NCBI RefSeq assembly: GCF_000734895.2 | Contig: NZ_CP011382.1 | Location: forward strand, 6,082,491 to 6,146,490 | Origin: Calothrix sp. 336/3 | GTDB taxonomy: Bacteria > Cyanobacteriota > Cyanobacteriia > Cyanobacteriales > Nostocaceae | Direction: 5' to 3' | Length of the DNA stretch: 64,000 nt | Shown: positions 1 to 8,417 of the stretch, one piece after another | How the letters are laid out: each line of letters begins with the position of its first letter | Numbering within the stretch: position 1 is the first letter of the stretch | The notes under the pieces: model-generated | What the model was told of the DNA's origin: nothing | Databases searched by the model: none | What the model saw: the letters and a program-made list of their open reading frames with translations, nothing else | Position numbers and translations under genes: made by a program

Positions 1-2
1 TA

Positions 3-143
3 ATCTTTATTGGGCAAGGATTCACTGGAACTCTATCATTATTGGAAGTTCCTCTCCATTGGCAAGAAAGTTATGTCCAAGAGCTTTACAAACAAAAATG
101 TGATACAAAACCTTGCACCATTCAAGCTCCATCCTTACCTTAA
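3..143 (+). CDS. C-terminal fragment of an unidentified protein (cut by window edge)
   Basis: An open frame enters from the left edge and ends at TAA 141-143, giving about 46 residues that include LLEVPLHWQESYVQEL and a CDTKPC motif. Its composition is protein-like, and it lies tail-to-tail with cobI, 13 bases away. I do not recognise the family. Only the last part is visible, so it could be a chance open frame; the call rests on composition and position. Confidence 0.35.
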   Translation: MFIGQGFTGTLSLLEVPLHWQESYVQELYKQKCDTKPCTIQAPSLP

Positions 144-156
144 AAAGTTTTTCACT

Positions 157-858
157 CTATAGTCTACTTTCGGAAGGTACTAAAATCATGGAAAAATAGG
201 GCACATTTTCTGCATCTACTTCATTCAAAGGAATCACTTTTTGATTTTCCATGGTTCCGCGTTCAATGTAACGTGCCCGTGATGTTAAATTCAATTTATT
301 TAAAACATCTCTCACCTTGGCAAAATGCCGTCCAATTTTGATAATTGCCGCAGCATCCGCATTTAATAATTGTGTTTCTAAATCTGAACTAGGCAATGTG
401 CCGGGTAACACACTAAATATATCGTTGCGATATGTGAGGGGAACTCCTAAAGCGGAAGCACAACCCATGGCACAGGAAACTCCCGGTACTACTTCCGTTT
501 CATATTCGTCAGATAAGCGTGTAAAAACATACATGAATGAACCGTAAAATAACGGGTCGCCTTCACAGAGAACCACTACATCCTGTCCAGCAGCTAGGTG
601 GGTGGCAATGGGTGTAACTACTTCATCATAGACTGGTTGGGCTGCTGCGGGGTCAAGGGCACGGGGTAAATGATACTGAACTTCAATTTGATTTCCTGGG
701 AGGTATTCGGCAACAATACCCCTAGCTACACTGGGTTTGCCCTCAGCAGATTGGTAGGCAACTACGGGACAGGAACGTAATAATCGTAACGCTTTGATTG
801 TTAATAATTCGGGGTCTCCGGGACCTACACCAACACCATATAAACGACCTTTTACCAT
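157..858 (-). CDS. cobI: Precorrin-2 C20-methyltransferase (CobI/CbiL)
   Basis: A SAM-dependent tetrapyrrole methylase that methylates C20 of precorrin-2 in corrin-ring synthesis (cytoplasmic). The 233-residue protein has the family hallmarks: an N-terminal GVGPGDPELLT loop, CEGDPLFYGSF near residue 100 for SAM binding, and EVVPGVSCAMGCAS further on. Length is normal for CobI. The start codon shares one base with the cobH stop (TAATG at 860-856), so translation is probably coupled. It is the last visible gene of the leftward cobG-cobH-cobI cluster and should fall under the riboswitch upstream of cobG. The related methylases CobJ and CobM are less likely, because the GDPLFYGSF and PGVS arrangement is typical of C20 methylases. 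Confidence 0.93.
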   Translation of the reverse strand: MVKGRLYGVGVGPGDPELLTIKALRLLRSCPVVAYQSAEGKPSVARGIVAEYLPGNQIEVQYHLPRALDPAAAQPVYDEVVTPIATHLAAGQDVVVLCEGDPLFYGSFMYVFTRLSDEYETEVVPGVSCAMGCASALGVPLTYRNDIFSVLPGTLPSSDLETQLLNADAAAIIKIGRHFAKVRDVLNKLNLTSRARYIERGTMENQKVIPLNEVDAENVPYFSMILVPSESRL

Positions 859-1490
859 TATTCTTCCTCCATTGCTAAAGCATTAATTGCAGCTGCGGCG
901 ATCGCACTGCCACCTCTGCGTCCGTGTAAAGTTATAAATGGTACACCTCGGCTATCTATAGCCAAAGCGGCTTTGGATTCAGCAGCACCGACAAAACCGA
1001 CGGGAAAACCCAGAATCAGAGCAGGTTTGGGTGCGCCAGCATCTAACATTTCTAAGAGGTGAAACAAGGCAGTTGGAGCGTTACCAATTGCTACCACTGC
1101 ACCTTGGAGATAGTCTAACCATAGCTCTAAAGCTGCTGCCGAACGGGTATTACCCATACGCTCAGCCAAAATAGGAACCTGGGGATGATTCAAGGTACAA
1201 ATCACCTGGTTATCTGCGGGTAAACGTTTGCGAGTCACCCCATTTGCTACCATTTGACAATCACATAAAATTGCTGCTCCTTGGGCTAAAGCGTTACGTC
1301 CCACAGTTACAGATGTTGCTGAGGCGCTGATATCATTGACAATATCGGTCATCCCACAAGCGTGAATTAAACGTACTGTCACCTTGGCTAAATCTGGTGG
1401 TAGGGCGGATAAATTGGCTTCTGCGCGAATGGTAGCGAAGGATTGACGATATATTTCTTTGCCGTCTCGAATGTAATTAATTGTTGTCAT
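858..1490 (-). CDS. cobH: Precorrin-8X methylmutase (CobH/CbiC)
   Basis: Moves the C11 methyl group to C12, turning precorrin-8X into hydrogenobyrinate (or the cobalt equivalent). The 210-residue protein matches the family length. Visible signatures are RLIHACGMTDIV, with the catalytic histidine near residue 43, then LCDCQMVANGV, GNAPTALFHLLE and LILGFPVGFVGAAESK. It starts 58 bases after cobG and overlaps cobI by one base, so the three genes are probably one transcript. Confidence 0.95.
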   Translation of the reverse strand: MTTINYIRDGKEIYRQSFATIRAEANLSALPPDLAKVTVRLIHACGMTDIVNDISASATSVTVGRNALAQGAAILCDCQMVANGVTRKRLPADNQVICTLNHPQVPILAERMGNTRSAAALELWLDYLQGAVVAIGNAPTALFHLLEMLDAGAPKPALILGFPVGFVGAAESKAALAIDSRGVPFITLHGRRGGSAIAAAAINALAMEEE

Positions 1491-1548
1491 TCAAATTTTA
1501 ATAGGGGGAAGGGTTGAAGGTTTGGTGATTTCTCGGCTGTTTCCTACT

Positions 1549-2985
1549 TCACTGAAGTATCCTTTGTAAATCTGCAATGCTGTAGCGATTGATAAATTCC
1601 CGAAAGGATTCCCTGTTTCCTTGACTGAGATAAAGTTGTAAAATTTTCTCTAGGATGGGAAATAGTTCGGTGACTCCTATTGGGGAAGAGAGTAAACGTC
1701 CAAACCGACTTTGCTGATCGCCGAGATAAACTTGATATTTTTCTAAAGTCCCTGCTGGTGAAGTTTCACTGACACCAAGACAAGTAATATCGCTGGGTGT
1801 CTGTTGGGCGCAGGATTTGTCACAACCTGTAAAATGAATATTCACCGGGTGTTGTAATTGGACACGTTGATGTAGAAACTCTGCTAATTCTAGGGCGTGT
1901 TTTTGAGTGTCACCAGCAGCAGCAGCACATCCTTGATTACCTCTACAGGCTACCAGGGCAGCGAAAATATTGTTTGTGGATATTGGTAGTTGTAATTCTT
2001 TGAGTTTTTGCTCAACTACGTGTAAATACTCATTTTTGATGTCGCTGAGGATAAAATTTTGCCATGGTGTGAGACGAATTGTACCATTGCCATAGGTTGT
2101 GGCGATGTCTGCAAGAGCGTTTATTTGCTGAGTTTCGATTCTTCCTAGGGGAAGGGGGACACCGATGTAGGAATATCCTGACTGTCGTTGGGGATGGATA
2201 CCGATGTGTAAATAGGATGGATACTGGGTTGGGGGATGGTGAAACCGGGGGAGTGATTTCCCCAGTTGCTGGGCGATCGCCAGGAGAAATTTTTCTACTC
2301 CAACAGCTTGCACAACTTCCTTGAGTCGAGGTTGGGAGGATTTGCGACGGGTAGGGGTTGCTATCTGGGTAGTGGGAGAATTTTGTAAATAGACTTGGAT
2401 GACAGCAGCGATCGCCATCACACATTCTTCTGGTCGCAGTAAAATACTGGCAGTGTTTTCTTGGTGCAATCTCAGGGAGAAATACACCTGTTGGTCAATG
2501 CGAACGGCAGTTAAATAGATATCATTGGGTTGGCAACTAATAGTCACCGCACCACCACCATCCACAGCAATACTAAATTTCGGGGAAAGGGGTGCGATCT
2601 CTGGGTGGGTAGAAATATAACTATCCAATTCCTGCACCAGGGGACGAGTATCAATTAATTCATCTCTATCAATACCCGCAGTCGGACTACCCATAATATT
2701 TCGGAGATGATCAACCTCTGGAATCCTCGCAGCTAGAGCTAATTTTTGCAATTTCACCAGAAAATCAGTTGAGATATCTTGGTGGATTTCACGGATTTGG
2801 ATATTGCCTCGATTAGTAATATTGATATAGGTGCTGCCATAGGATGTAGCTAATTCCGCGATCGCCACAAATTGCTGACTATGGAGAATTCCCCCAGGTA
2901 TGCGAATCCGCAACAATTTCCCATCCCGTGCGGATGTACCATAAAAAATCCCCGGACAGCTAACAGAATCAGACGCTAATAACAT
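1549..2985 (-). CDS. cobG: Precorrin-3B synthase (CobG)
   Basis: Converts precorrin-3A to precorrin-3B, the oxygen-dependent step before ring contraction. It belongs to the ferredoxin-type nitrite/sulfite reductase superfamily. The 478-residue protein shows two ferrodoxin-like half repeats (RIRIPGGILHSQQ near residue 27 and YSYIGVPLPLGRI in the second half). The C-terminal region has a Cys set, ACRGNQGCAAAAG and FTGCDKSCAQ, that would ligate an Fe4S4 cluster (the siroheme side of the family). The presence of CobG suggests an aerobic-type branch for this step. The ATG at 2985 lies just downstream of a cobalamin riboswitch, with a GGGAAGGGG purine stretch before it, so the cluster is expected to be repressed by B12. 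Confidence 0.9.
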   Translation of the reverse strand: MLLASDSVSCPGIFYGTSARDGKLLRIRIPGGILHSQQFVAIAELATSYGSTYINITNRGNIQIREIHQDISTDFLVKLQKLALAARIPEVDHLRNIMGSPTAGIDRDELIDTRPLVQELDSYISTHPEIAPLSPKFSIAVDGGGAVTISCQPNDIYLTAVRIDQQVYFSLRLHQENTASILLRPEECVMAIAAVIQVYLQNSPTTQIATPTRRKSSQPRLKEVVQAVGVEKFLLAIAQQLGKSLPRFHHPPTQYPSYLHIGIHPQRQSGYSYIGVPLPLGRIETQQINALADIATTYGNGTIRLTPWQNFILSDIKNEYLHVVEQKLKELQLPISTNNIFAALVACRGNQGCAAAAGDTQKHALELAEFLHQRVQLQHPVNIHFTGCDKSCAQQTPSDITCLGVSETSPAGTLEKYQVYLGDQQSRFGRLLSSPIGVTELFPILEKILQLYLSQGNRESFREFINRYSIADLQRILQ

Positions 2986-3029
2986 GGCAACCCCTTCCCT
3001 GTGCTACGCAGAGAGCAGATGAATATCTC

Positions 3030-3165
3030 TAGATACTTGCGGAGTCGGCATTCTGACTAACAAAATTGGATTACAGCTGCGGCACAGTACCGGAATCTCA
3101 CCGGACTTTCCCCACTCCAAGCTTGGGTATTCTACCATGGGGAAATTCCTCTGTTGTCAGAGACA
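3030..3165 (-). promoter_or_regulatory. Cobalamin (B12) riboswitch upstream of cobG
   Basis: Read on the minus strand, the leader contains the aptamer core: a GGGGAAAGTCCGGTGAGATT segment, then the B12 box CTGTGCCGCAGCTGTAATCC and the distal AGTCAGAATGCCGACTCCGC segment. These occur in the order and spacing of the known cobalamin element. The B12 box lies at about 3070-3089. The 3' edge is about 45 bases before the cobG ATG, so control of translation start is likely. I inferred the exact boundaries by eye. Confidence 0.9.
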
Positions 3166-3242
3166 AGGTTTTCTTTAACTCTGGTGACTAATTCACCAAC
3201 TGACAAAGTTGTAGAATAATCATAAAAAGTACCTCCAAACAT

Positions 3243-3857
3243 ATGGTACAAACACCCACGAGTCCGGAAAAACCAACCCTATTGATTGAGTTACCATCAT
3301 CAATTGGGCTACACGTCACCCCAGAACAGTTTACAGCCCTCAGTGCAGTCAACCGCGACTTAAAACTAGAAAGAACCGCCCAAGGAGAGTTAATTGTGAA
3401 CCCACCCACAGGTTGGGAAACTGGAGCATATAACTGGAGTATTTCCGGTGAATTATATTTTTGGTGGCGTAATTCCAGTGAACCGGGCAAAGCCTTTGAT
3501 TCTTCTACTGGTTTCATTTTACCCAATGGAGCCACCCGTTCTCCCGATGCTTCTTGGGTTAGTCAAGAACGATGGGATGTACTGACGACGGAACAAAAAG
3601 GAACTTTTGCCAATATTTGCCCCGATTTTGTGGTTGAGTTGCGTTCTAGCTCCGATCGGGTTGAGTCCTTGCAAGCTAAGATGGGGGAATATCTGGAGAA
3701 TGGGGCGAGATTAGGCTGGTTACTCGATCCACAACAGCGACAAGTGGAAATTTACCGACCAGGATTAGGTGTGGAAGTTTTGGATAATCCCGAATCTTTA
3801 TCCGGTGAGGAAGTTTTACCAGGTTTTATCCTAAGTTTGCGTCGGGTATGGGGTTAA
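3243..3857 (+). CDS. Uma2 family (DUF820) putative restriction-type endonuclease
   Basis: The 204-residue protein belongs to the PD-(D/E)XK-fold Uma2 family, which is greatly expanded in cyanobacteria and of uncertain function. It shows the family core: a Tyr/Trp-rich N-terminal half, SPDASWVS, then CPDFVVELRSSSD with the acidic and Glu residues of the nuclease core, KMGEYLENGARLGWLLDP and VEIYRPG. Length is normal. It reads opposite to cobG, from the riboswitch region, and is followed 15 bases later by xisH. A diverged Uma2 C-terminus lies beyond xisI at 4631-4747. Confidence 0.9.
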   Translation: MVQTPTSPEKPTLLIELPSSIGLHVTPEQFTALSAVNRDLKLERTAQGELIVNPPTGWETGAYNWSISGELYFWWRNSSEPGKAFDSSTGFILPNGATRSPDASWVSQERWDVLTTEQKGTFANICPDFVVELRSSSDRVESLQAKMGEYLENGARLGWLLDPQQRQVEIYRPGLGVEVLDNPESLSGEEVLPGFILSLRRVWG

Positions 3858-3872
3858 TTTTACTATTGACTT

Positions 3873-4292
3873 ATGCCTGCTAGAGATATTTACCATGAAA
3901 CTGTTAAGGTTTCTTTAATTAAAGATGGTTGGACAATTACTCACGATCCATTACGAATTCGTTTAGCTCGCGGGAAAAATCTTTTTGTTGATTTAGGTGC
4001 GAAACGTTTGCTAGCAGCAGAAAGAGGAGTAGAAAAAATTGCTGTTGAGGTGAAGAGTTTTACCCATCCTTCTGACATGAAGGATTTAGAAGAAGCTGTT
4101 GGTCAGTTTGTTTTATACGCTCGTTTATTAAAGCGCTATTATTCTGAATAAACTCTCTATTTAGCAATTAGTGAAGATACTAGTAAAAGAGTTTTTGAAG
4201 AAGAAGCTGGTCAAATTTTACTGGAGGATGGCATTATTCGTTTATTGACCTTCGATACTGTGAAGGAGGAAATTATCCGATGGATTCCTTAA
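3873..4292 (+). pseudogene. xisH: xisH-type gene interrupted by one in-frame stop codon
   Basis: XisH is one of the factors controlling excision of the fdxN element in Anabaena; homologues are scattered through cyanobacteria next to xisI. The frame begins MPARDIYHETVKVSLIKDGW and has the DLGAKRLLAAERG and IAVEVKSF motifs expected of this nuclease-like fold. It meets TAA at 4149-4151 (codon 93). The same frame continues without shift as TLYLAISEDTSKRVF to IIRWIP and ends at 4290-4292, giving the usual length of about 139 codons. So a single nonsense codon separates two good halves. The product is either a 92-residue truncated protein or nothing, unless the stop is a sequencing error. The 3' end overlaps the xisI start by 13 bases, the usual xisHI arrangement. 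Confidence 0.8.
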
Positions 4293-4618
4293 AGATGAGT
4301 TACCGTGACATTATCGCCAAGGTGTTGAGAGATTATGCTGATTTTCTGGGTAATGATGAGGATGTGCAAACAGAATTAGTGTTTGATACAGAACGAGATA
4401 GATATCTTTTAGTAGAAACTGGTTGGCAAGATGGTTATCGTATTTATGGAACCTTGTTACATATAGATATTATTGATAATAAACTTTGGATTCAGCATGA
4501 TGGTACAGAAGAGGGTGTCGCTGTAGATTTAGTTAGTGAGGGAATTCCCAAAGAACAAATTGTTTTAGGTTTTAGAACTCTTGAACAACAAAAATATACG
4601 GAGTTTCCAGTTCTGTAA
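4280..4618 (+). CDS. xisI: XisI-type fdxN-element excision controlling factor homologue
   Basis: The 112-residue protein matches the XisI family: an N-terminal YRDIIAKVLRDYA, then DRYLLVETGWQDGYRIYGTLLHIDIIDNKLWIQHDGTEEGVA and IVLGFRTLEQQKYTEFPV. XisI works with XisH, and in Anabaena both are needed for heterocyst-specific excision of the fdxN element. Most homologues have no known element and unknown targets. The ATG at 4280 is embedded in the xisH tail; an ATG at 4295 is an alternative. This gene is intact although its partner carries a stop codon. Confidence 0.93.
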   Translation: MDSLKMSYRDIIAKVLRDYADFLGNDEDVQTELVFDTERDRYLLVETGWQDGYRIYGTLLHIDIIDNKLWIQHDGTEEGVAVDLVSEGIPKEQIVLGFRTLEQQKYTEFPVL

Positions 4619-4630
4619 TATTATATTTAA

Positions 4631-4747
4631 ATGCAAGTAGAAATTTACCGTCAGTGGCAAGATGTGGAAGTGCGAAATCTGCCGGTAGAATTATCTGGTG
4701 AAAATATCTTACCTGGATTTAGCTTGAGTTTATCGATGTTCCTGTAG
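4631..4747 (+). pseudogene. Remnant of a second Uma2 gene (C-terminal 38 residues)
   Basis: The short frame MQVEIYRQWQDVEVRNLP continues to LSGENILPGFSLSLSMFL and then TAG. It aligns with the last 40 or so residues of the intact Uma2 protein upstream, whose tail reads VEIYRPGLGVEVL and LSGEEVLPGFILSL. Sequence identity is only moderate, so this is the relic of an older paralogue and not a fresh duplication. The rest of that gene is missing. Confidence 0.7.
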
Positions 4748-4827
4748 GTTACCTATTTTTCTGTTGGATTGGCAATCAATTGTTGGATAATCTCAGGATT
4801 CACTCAATCCGAAATATTGAATCCCCA

Positions 4828-6045
4828 ATGAGTATGACTCAGGAAAAATGGCTGTCTGTAATTGGTATTGGTGAGGATGGTTTATCTGGGTTAAGCGCGA
4901 TCGCGGTTTCTCTACTTTCCCAAGCAAGGGTAATTTGTGGTGGCGATCGCCATTTAGCTATGCTCCCACCGCAGGATAAACGGGAAAAAATTCTCTGGTC
5001 TTCTCCTCTCAATTCCTCCCTAGAAGCTATTATCCAACGTCGGGGAGAAAAAGTTTGTGTCTTAGCCAGTGGCGATCCTTTGTGCTTTGGTATCGGTGTC
5101 ACCCTCTCCCGAAAAATACCCATCTCGGAGATGACAATTATACCCACTCCCTCAGCCTTTAGTCTTGCCTGTGCCCGCTTGGGTTGGTCACTCCCAGAGG
5201 TGGAAAGCTTGAGTTTATGTGGTCGTCCTGCCGCTCTGCTACAAGCTGCCATTTATCCCGGCGCTAAAATACTGGTATTAAGTGCCGATAGGACTACCCC
5301 AGCCACCGTCGCCGATATCTTGACAAAAAGAGGTTATGGTGATAGTAAAATTACCATCCTGGAACGAATGGGAGGTTCCCAAGAACGCATTCTTAGTACC
5401 ACTGCTGCATCTTTTGAACCGGGGGAGTTAGCAGACTTAAATACCATTGCCGTAGAATGTCTCACCCATGGAGAAGTTTTCCACCTAGCGCGATCGCCAG
5501 GATTACCCGACACTGCTTACCACCATGACGGACAATTAACGAAGCGAGAAATCAGAGCAATTACTTTGTCTTCCCTAGCTCCCCTACCAGGGCAATTATT
5601 GTGGGATGTGGGAGCAGGATGCGGTTCCATCGGTATTGAATGGATGCGAACCCACCCCCGATGTCAGGCGATCGCCATTGAGCAAAATTCTACTCGTCTC
5701 CAACATATCGCTGATAATGCTGCTGCCCTCGGTACACCTAACCTGCAAATTCTCCCTGGTAAAGCTCCCACAGTCTTAGAAAATTTACCTACTGCTGATG
5801 CAATTTTTATTGGTGGTGGTATCACCGTACCGAGTCTGTTTGAGTCCTGTTGGCAAGGGTTACGACCCGGTGGGCGTTTAGTTGCTAATGCTGTCACCCT
5901 AGAAAGTGAGTATAAAATATTGCAATTGCATCAACAGTATGGCGGAGAATTAACCCGGATATCTGTGCAAAGAACCGCCCCCATCGGTAGTTTTCTGGGA
6001 TGGAAAACCATGGCTCCTATTACCCATTGGCTAGTAAATAAGTGA
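4828..6045 (+). CDS. cobL: Precorrin-6Y C5,15-methyltransferase, CbiE-CbiT fusion (CobL)
   Basis: A bifunctional cobalamin enzyme. The N-terminal CbiE-type domain (about residues 10-210) methylates C5, and the C-terminal CbiT-type domain (about 215-400) methylates C15 and removes the ring-C acetate carboxyl. Evidence is WLSVIGIGEDGLSGLS, LASGDPLCFGIG and PSAFSLACARLGW in the first half. The second half has REIRAITLSSLAPLPGQLLWDVGAGCGSIGIEW, a Rossmann SAM site, and IFIGGG. I chose ATG 4828; a TTG at 4780 would add 16 residues that do not look conserved. It belongs to the same pathway as cobG-cobH-cobI but is on the opposite strand, beyond the Uma2/xis island, and no riboswitch was seen in front of it. 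Confidence 0.93.
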   Translation: MSMTQEKWLSVIGIGEDGLSGLSAIAVSLLSQARVICGGDRHLAMLPPQDKREKILWSSPLNSSLEAIIQRRGEKVCVLASGDPLCFGIGVTLSRKIPISEMTIIPTPSAFSLACARLGWSLPEVESLSLCGRPAALLQAAIYPGAKILVLSADRTTPATVADILTKRGYGDSKITILERMGGSQERILSTTAASFEPGELADLNTIAVECLTHGEVFHLARSPGLPDTAYHHDGQLTKREIRAITLSSLAPLPGQLLWDVGAGCGSIGIEWMRTHPRCQAIAIEQNSTRLQHIADNAAALGTPNLQILPGKAPTVLENLPTADAIFIGGGITVPSLFESCWQGLRPGGRLVANAVTLESEYKILQLHQQYGGELTRISVQRTAPIGSFLGWKTMAPITHWLVNK

Positions 6046-6070
6046 TGAGGAATAGGAATATTTGGCAAAA

Positions 6071-6193
6071 ATGAGAATTTCTTTTGTTACGAAGGCGATC
6101 GCCGCTCTCAAACGCTTACGTGATGACGAGAAATTACGTCAGGCAATGGTTGAAAATGGTTATATTCGTGCTCAAGAAAGAAGTACTAAGTAG
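6071..6193 (+). pseudogene. Short ORF resembling the C-terminal end of a group-1 glycosyltransferase
   Basis: A 40-residue frame ends in AIAALKRLRDDEKLRQAMVENGYIRA. That pattern (L..L..D..LRQ.M..NG) resembles the last helix of GT-B glycosyltransferases. No upstream catalytic part is present. It is more likely a gene relic than a functional peptide, and the resemblance is weak. Confidence 0.3.
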
Positions 6194-6220
6194 GAAGGTG
6201 CAATTAAATATAAAACCTTT

Positions 6221-6295
6221 GTAGGATGAGTTAGCGCAGCGTAACCCATGCATAATAAGACTTTGATGTATTACGGCTACGCCTAACATACCTAC
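6221..6295. repeat. Imperfect inverted repeat, MITE/REP-like
   Basis: The left arm GTAGGATGAGTTAGCGCAGC and the right arm (GATGTATTACGGCTACGCCTAACATACCTAC, split by the writing limit into TTACGGCTACGCC plus TAACATACCTAC) are imperfect reverse complements around a short AT-rich centre. Elements built on GGGTTACGC-like arms are common between cyanobacterial genes. It lies between the cobL region and the convergent gene at 6323. Confidence 0.5.
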
Positions 6296-6322
6296 CTTTA
6301 ATTAAACCTAGCTACTTACAAT

Positions 6323-6832
6323 TTAATTCAAAACGAAATCAACATCATCAGTTCCACCCGTTTCTGATTGACCAGAAGTTAATTTATCACCATTAACTTC
6401 TACTGCAAAAGGTGTGCTACCAAGATTGATATTATAATCAGTTTTATCACTGGTATATCCGACACTGGCAATTAATTTTCTTCCAGCATCAGTGTAAGAG
6501 AAGGCTAACATTTGATTCTTGTTCTGTTTATTGTCATATGCCCAAATCACCATATATTGACTACCTTGATAATCAAAAATTTTCGGTGGACGGTTAGGAA
6601 CATAACGACCAGCATCACCAAAACTAGCGTCTAAAAAATTCTGCACAGAACTAGCTTCTACGGTAGCATAGGCAACCTCTTCCGGAGAAGTTGCTTCCGC
6701 ATCACCTTGACTTTCGTCAACAACTTCTTCTTCCCCACGGTTCTTGAAATAATCTACAGCTGCTTTAGTGCCAATTGCACCGACAGTAGCCAATCCTGCA
6801 CCAACTAATAGGTTGCGAAGTAAGTTACTCAT
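6323..6832 (-). CDS. Conserved hypothetical protein with N-terminal glycine-rich hydrophobic segment
   Basis: A 169-residue protein of no family I can name. Residues 1-28 (LLRNLLVGAGLATVGAIG) form one hydrophobic, small-residue helix that could insert in a membrane. An acidic linker follows (EEEVVDESQGDAEATSPEE). A C-terminal domain of about 100 residues is rich in aromatic and polar residues (YQGSQYMVIWAYDN, ASVGYTSDKTDYNINLGSTPFAVEVNG). An AGGAGA ribosome-binding site lies 6 bases before the ATG, which supports the start. Confidence 0.75.
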   Translation of the reverse strand: MSNLLRNLLVGAGLATVGAIGTKAAVDYFKNRGEEEVVDESQGDAEATSPEEVAYATVEASSVQNFLDASFGDAGRYVPNRPPKIFDYQGSQYMVIWAYDNKQNKNQMLAFSYTDAGRKLIASVGYTSDKTDYNINLGSTPFAVEVNGDKLTSGQSETGGTDDVDFVLN

Positions 6833-7133
6833 CGTTTCTCCTGATTGCTAAAAAACCCAGTAGTTTATCGTATCACTACTGTTATTTTTTGATAATTATT
6901 TGAGATATGGTATTCCTGTTATTTTTCACAAAATTAATCTTCACTTATTCATTTCATAATTATTCTAGACAGAATATATATTTCCTCTCTCTAACATGAA
7001 ATATATAAATAAAGAAGAATTTTATAAATAATTTAGGATTGCCATAGGTGCATTATTTTAAAATGCCCGCCAGTATTATATATGGAACACAACAATACTA
7101 AAAGTTACCTCAAGGATGATGTCTAATCTACCT
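6833..7133. other. AT-rich intergenic region
   Basis: About 300 bases between the leftward pdxA and the hypothetical gene downstream of it. Very AT-rich with no open frame of note and no clear terminator hairpin. It should hold the promoter of the 6323-6832 gene. Confidence 0.6.
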
Positions 7134-8219
7134 TTATATGTGTTGATGATAAATTTTTCTTTGTTTTCTTTGTGTCACTAATTCTGCGGCAAACTGAATT
7201 GCAGCTTGCATACTTGTGTCATCAGCCATCCCTTGACCAGCAATATCGAAGGCAGTACCGTGGTCTGGGGAAGTTCTCACGAAAGGCAAGCCGATGGAAG
7301 TATTTACTGCTCTGTCAAACCCCATTAGTTTTACAGGGATTAAGCCTTGGTCGTGGTAAAGTGCCAAATACGCATCAGCAATATTTGCTATTTGGGAATT
7401 CCCATACCAAGCTTGACCAGGTTTTACCCACATAGTATCCGGTGGTATGAAACCATCTAATTGAAAATGGGGATACCTGTCGCGAGCTTTTTCTAACCAA
7501 GGAAGTAATATTTCTTGTTCTTCTGTACCTAGTTGCCCTTCTTCCCCACTATGGGGATTCAAACCCGCGATCGTAATCCTTCCCTGAACTATGCCAAAAT
7601 CTTCCTCTAGGCACTCAATGAGTAAATCTAGCTTTTTGCTCATTAATTCTGGTGTTAGGGTTTGGGGAACCTGTTCTAGGGGGATATGGGTGGTTGCCAA
7701 CAAACAACGTAACGTCCATCCGGTATGGGGTGATCGCGCCACAAATAACATCCCAAATTTGTCTACACCAGCTTTTTGAGCTAATAACTCTGTCTGCCCC
7801 GGATAGTTATATCCTGCTGCCTTCCAGGCTGATTTTGCAATGGGTGCTGTGACGATACCATCAAACTCCCCTGCCAATGTACGGGCGATCGCCTCTTCCA
7901 TAAAAGCAAAACTTGCCCACCCACTCGCAGCATTTCCCCTCCCCAGAAAAATTTGCTCCTGCACATCCGAGGGAATCGCCACGTTAATTATCGATAACTC
8001 CTCTGGATGTCTCAAATTAGACCTGATACTCTCTGGAAAACTTGTATAGTTTTGGATGAGTAAGTCTCGATTACCCAGCACCGTCACATCATAGTCATCT
8101 GATATTTTCCTATGGGACAAAGCTTTCAAGATGACCTCTCCCCCAATTCCAGCAGGGTCGCCCTGTGTCAAAATTAATCTAGGTTTGTTTGGGTGATAGG
8201 AATCTAATGCCATAGACAT
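7134..8219 (-). CDS. pdxA: 4-hydroxythreonine-4-phosphate dehydrogenase (PdxA)
   Basis: Oxidises 4-phosphohydroxy-L-threonine in the DXP-dependent pathway of pyridoxal phosphate synthesis. The signatures are LILTQGDPAGIGGEV at the start, TAPIAKSAWKAAGYNYPGQTE, GLNPHSGEEG and YHDQGLIPVKLMGFDRAVN with the metal-binding histidine, then RTSPDHGTAFDIAGQ. I start at ATG 8219 (361 residues, the family norm). The frame is open to 8324, but the extra 35 residues resemble nothing in PdxA. It is divergent from petM, sharing about 200 bases of upstream DNA. Confidence 0.95.
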   Translation of the reverse strand: MSMALDSYHPNKPRLILTQGDPAGIGGEVILKALSHRKISDDYDVTVLGNRDLLIQNYTSFPESIRSNLRHPEELSIINVAIPSDVQEQIFLGRGNAASGWASFAFMEEAIARTLAGEFDGIVTAPIAKSAWKAAGYNYPGQTELLAQKAGVDKFGMLFVARSPHTGWTLRCLLATTHIPLEQVPQTLTPELMSKKLDLLIECLEEDFGIVQGRITIAGLNPHSGEEGQLGTEEQEILLPWLEKARDRYPHFQLDGFIPPDTMWVKPGQAWYGNSQIANIADAYLALYHDQGLIPVKLMGFDRAVNTSIGLPFVRTSPDHGTAFDIAGQGMADDTSMQAAIQFAAELVTQRKQRKIYHQHI

Positions 8220-8352
8220 GGTAAATATTCCGAATAAATGTTTGAAAAAACCGCATAAGCAGAGTGTAGACGGGGATTTCCACACCCCTACAACCGATAC
8301 CCTATCCCCCAGGGATTTTGTCATTTACAATAATTTACACGGGTTTAATTTC

Positions 8353-8377
8353 ACCACAATTGCTGTTAAGTTGTGGT
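8353..8377. promoter_or_regulatory. Perfect 7-bp inverted repeat in the petM leader
   Basis: ACCACAA and TTGTGGT are separated by 11 bases, about 40 bases before the petM ATG. This could be an operator or a leader hairpin. No bound regulator can be named. Confidence 0.4.
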
Positions 8378-8417
8378 AAATCTAGGTTTACATCATTTCA
8401 TTTACCAAGGAGAAGTA

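Noticed and set aside
7591..7966. Several frames inside pdxA on both strands
   Set aside because: They overlap the strong PdxA coding frame and have no family features.
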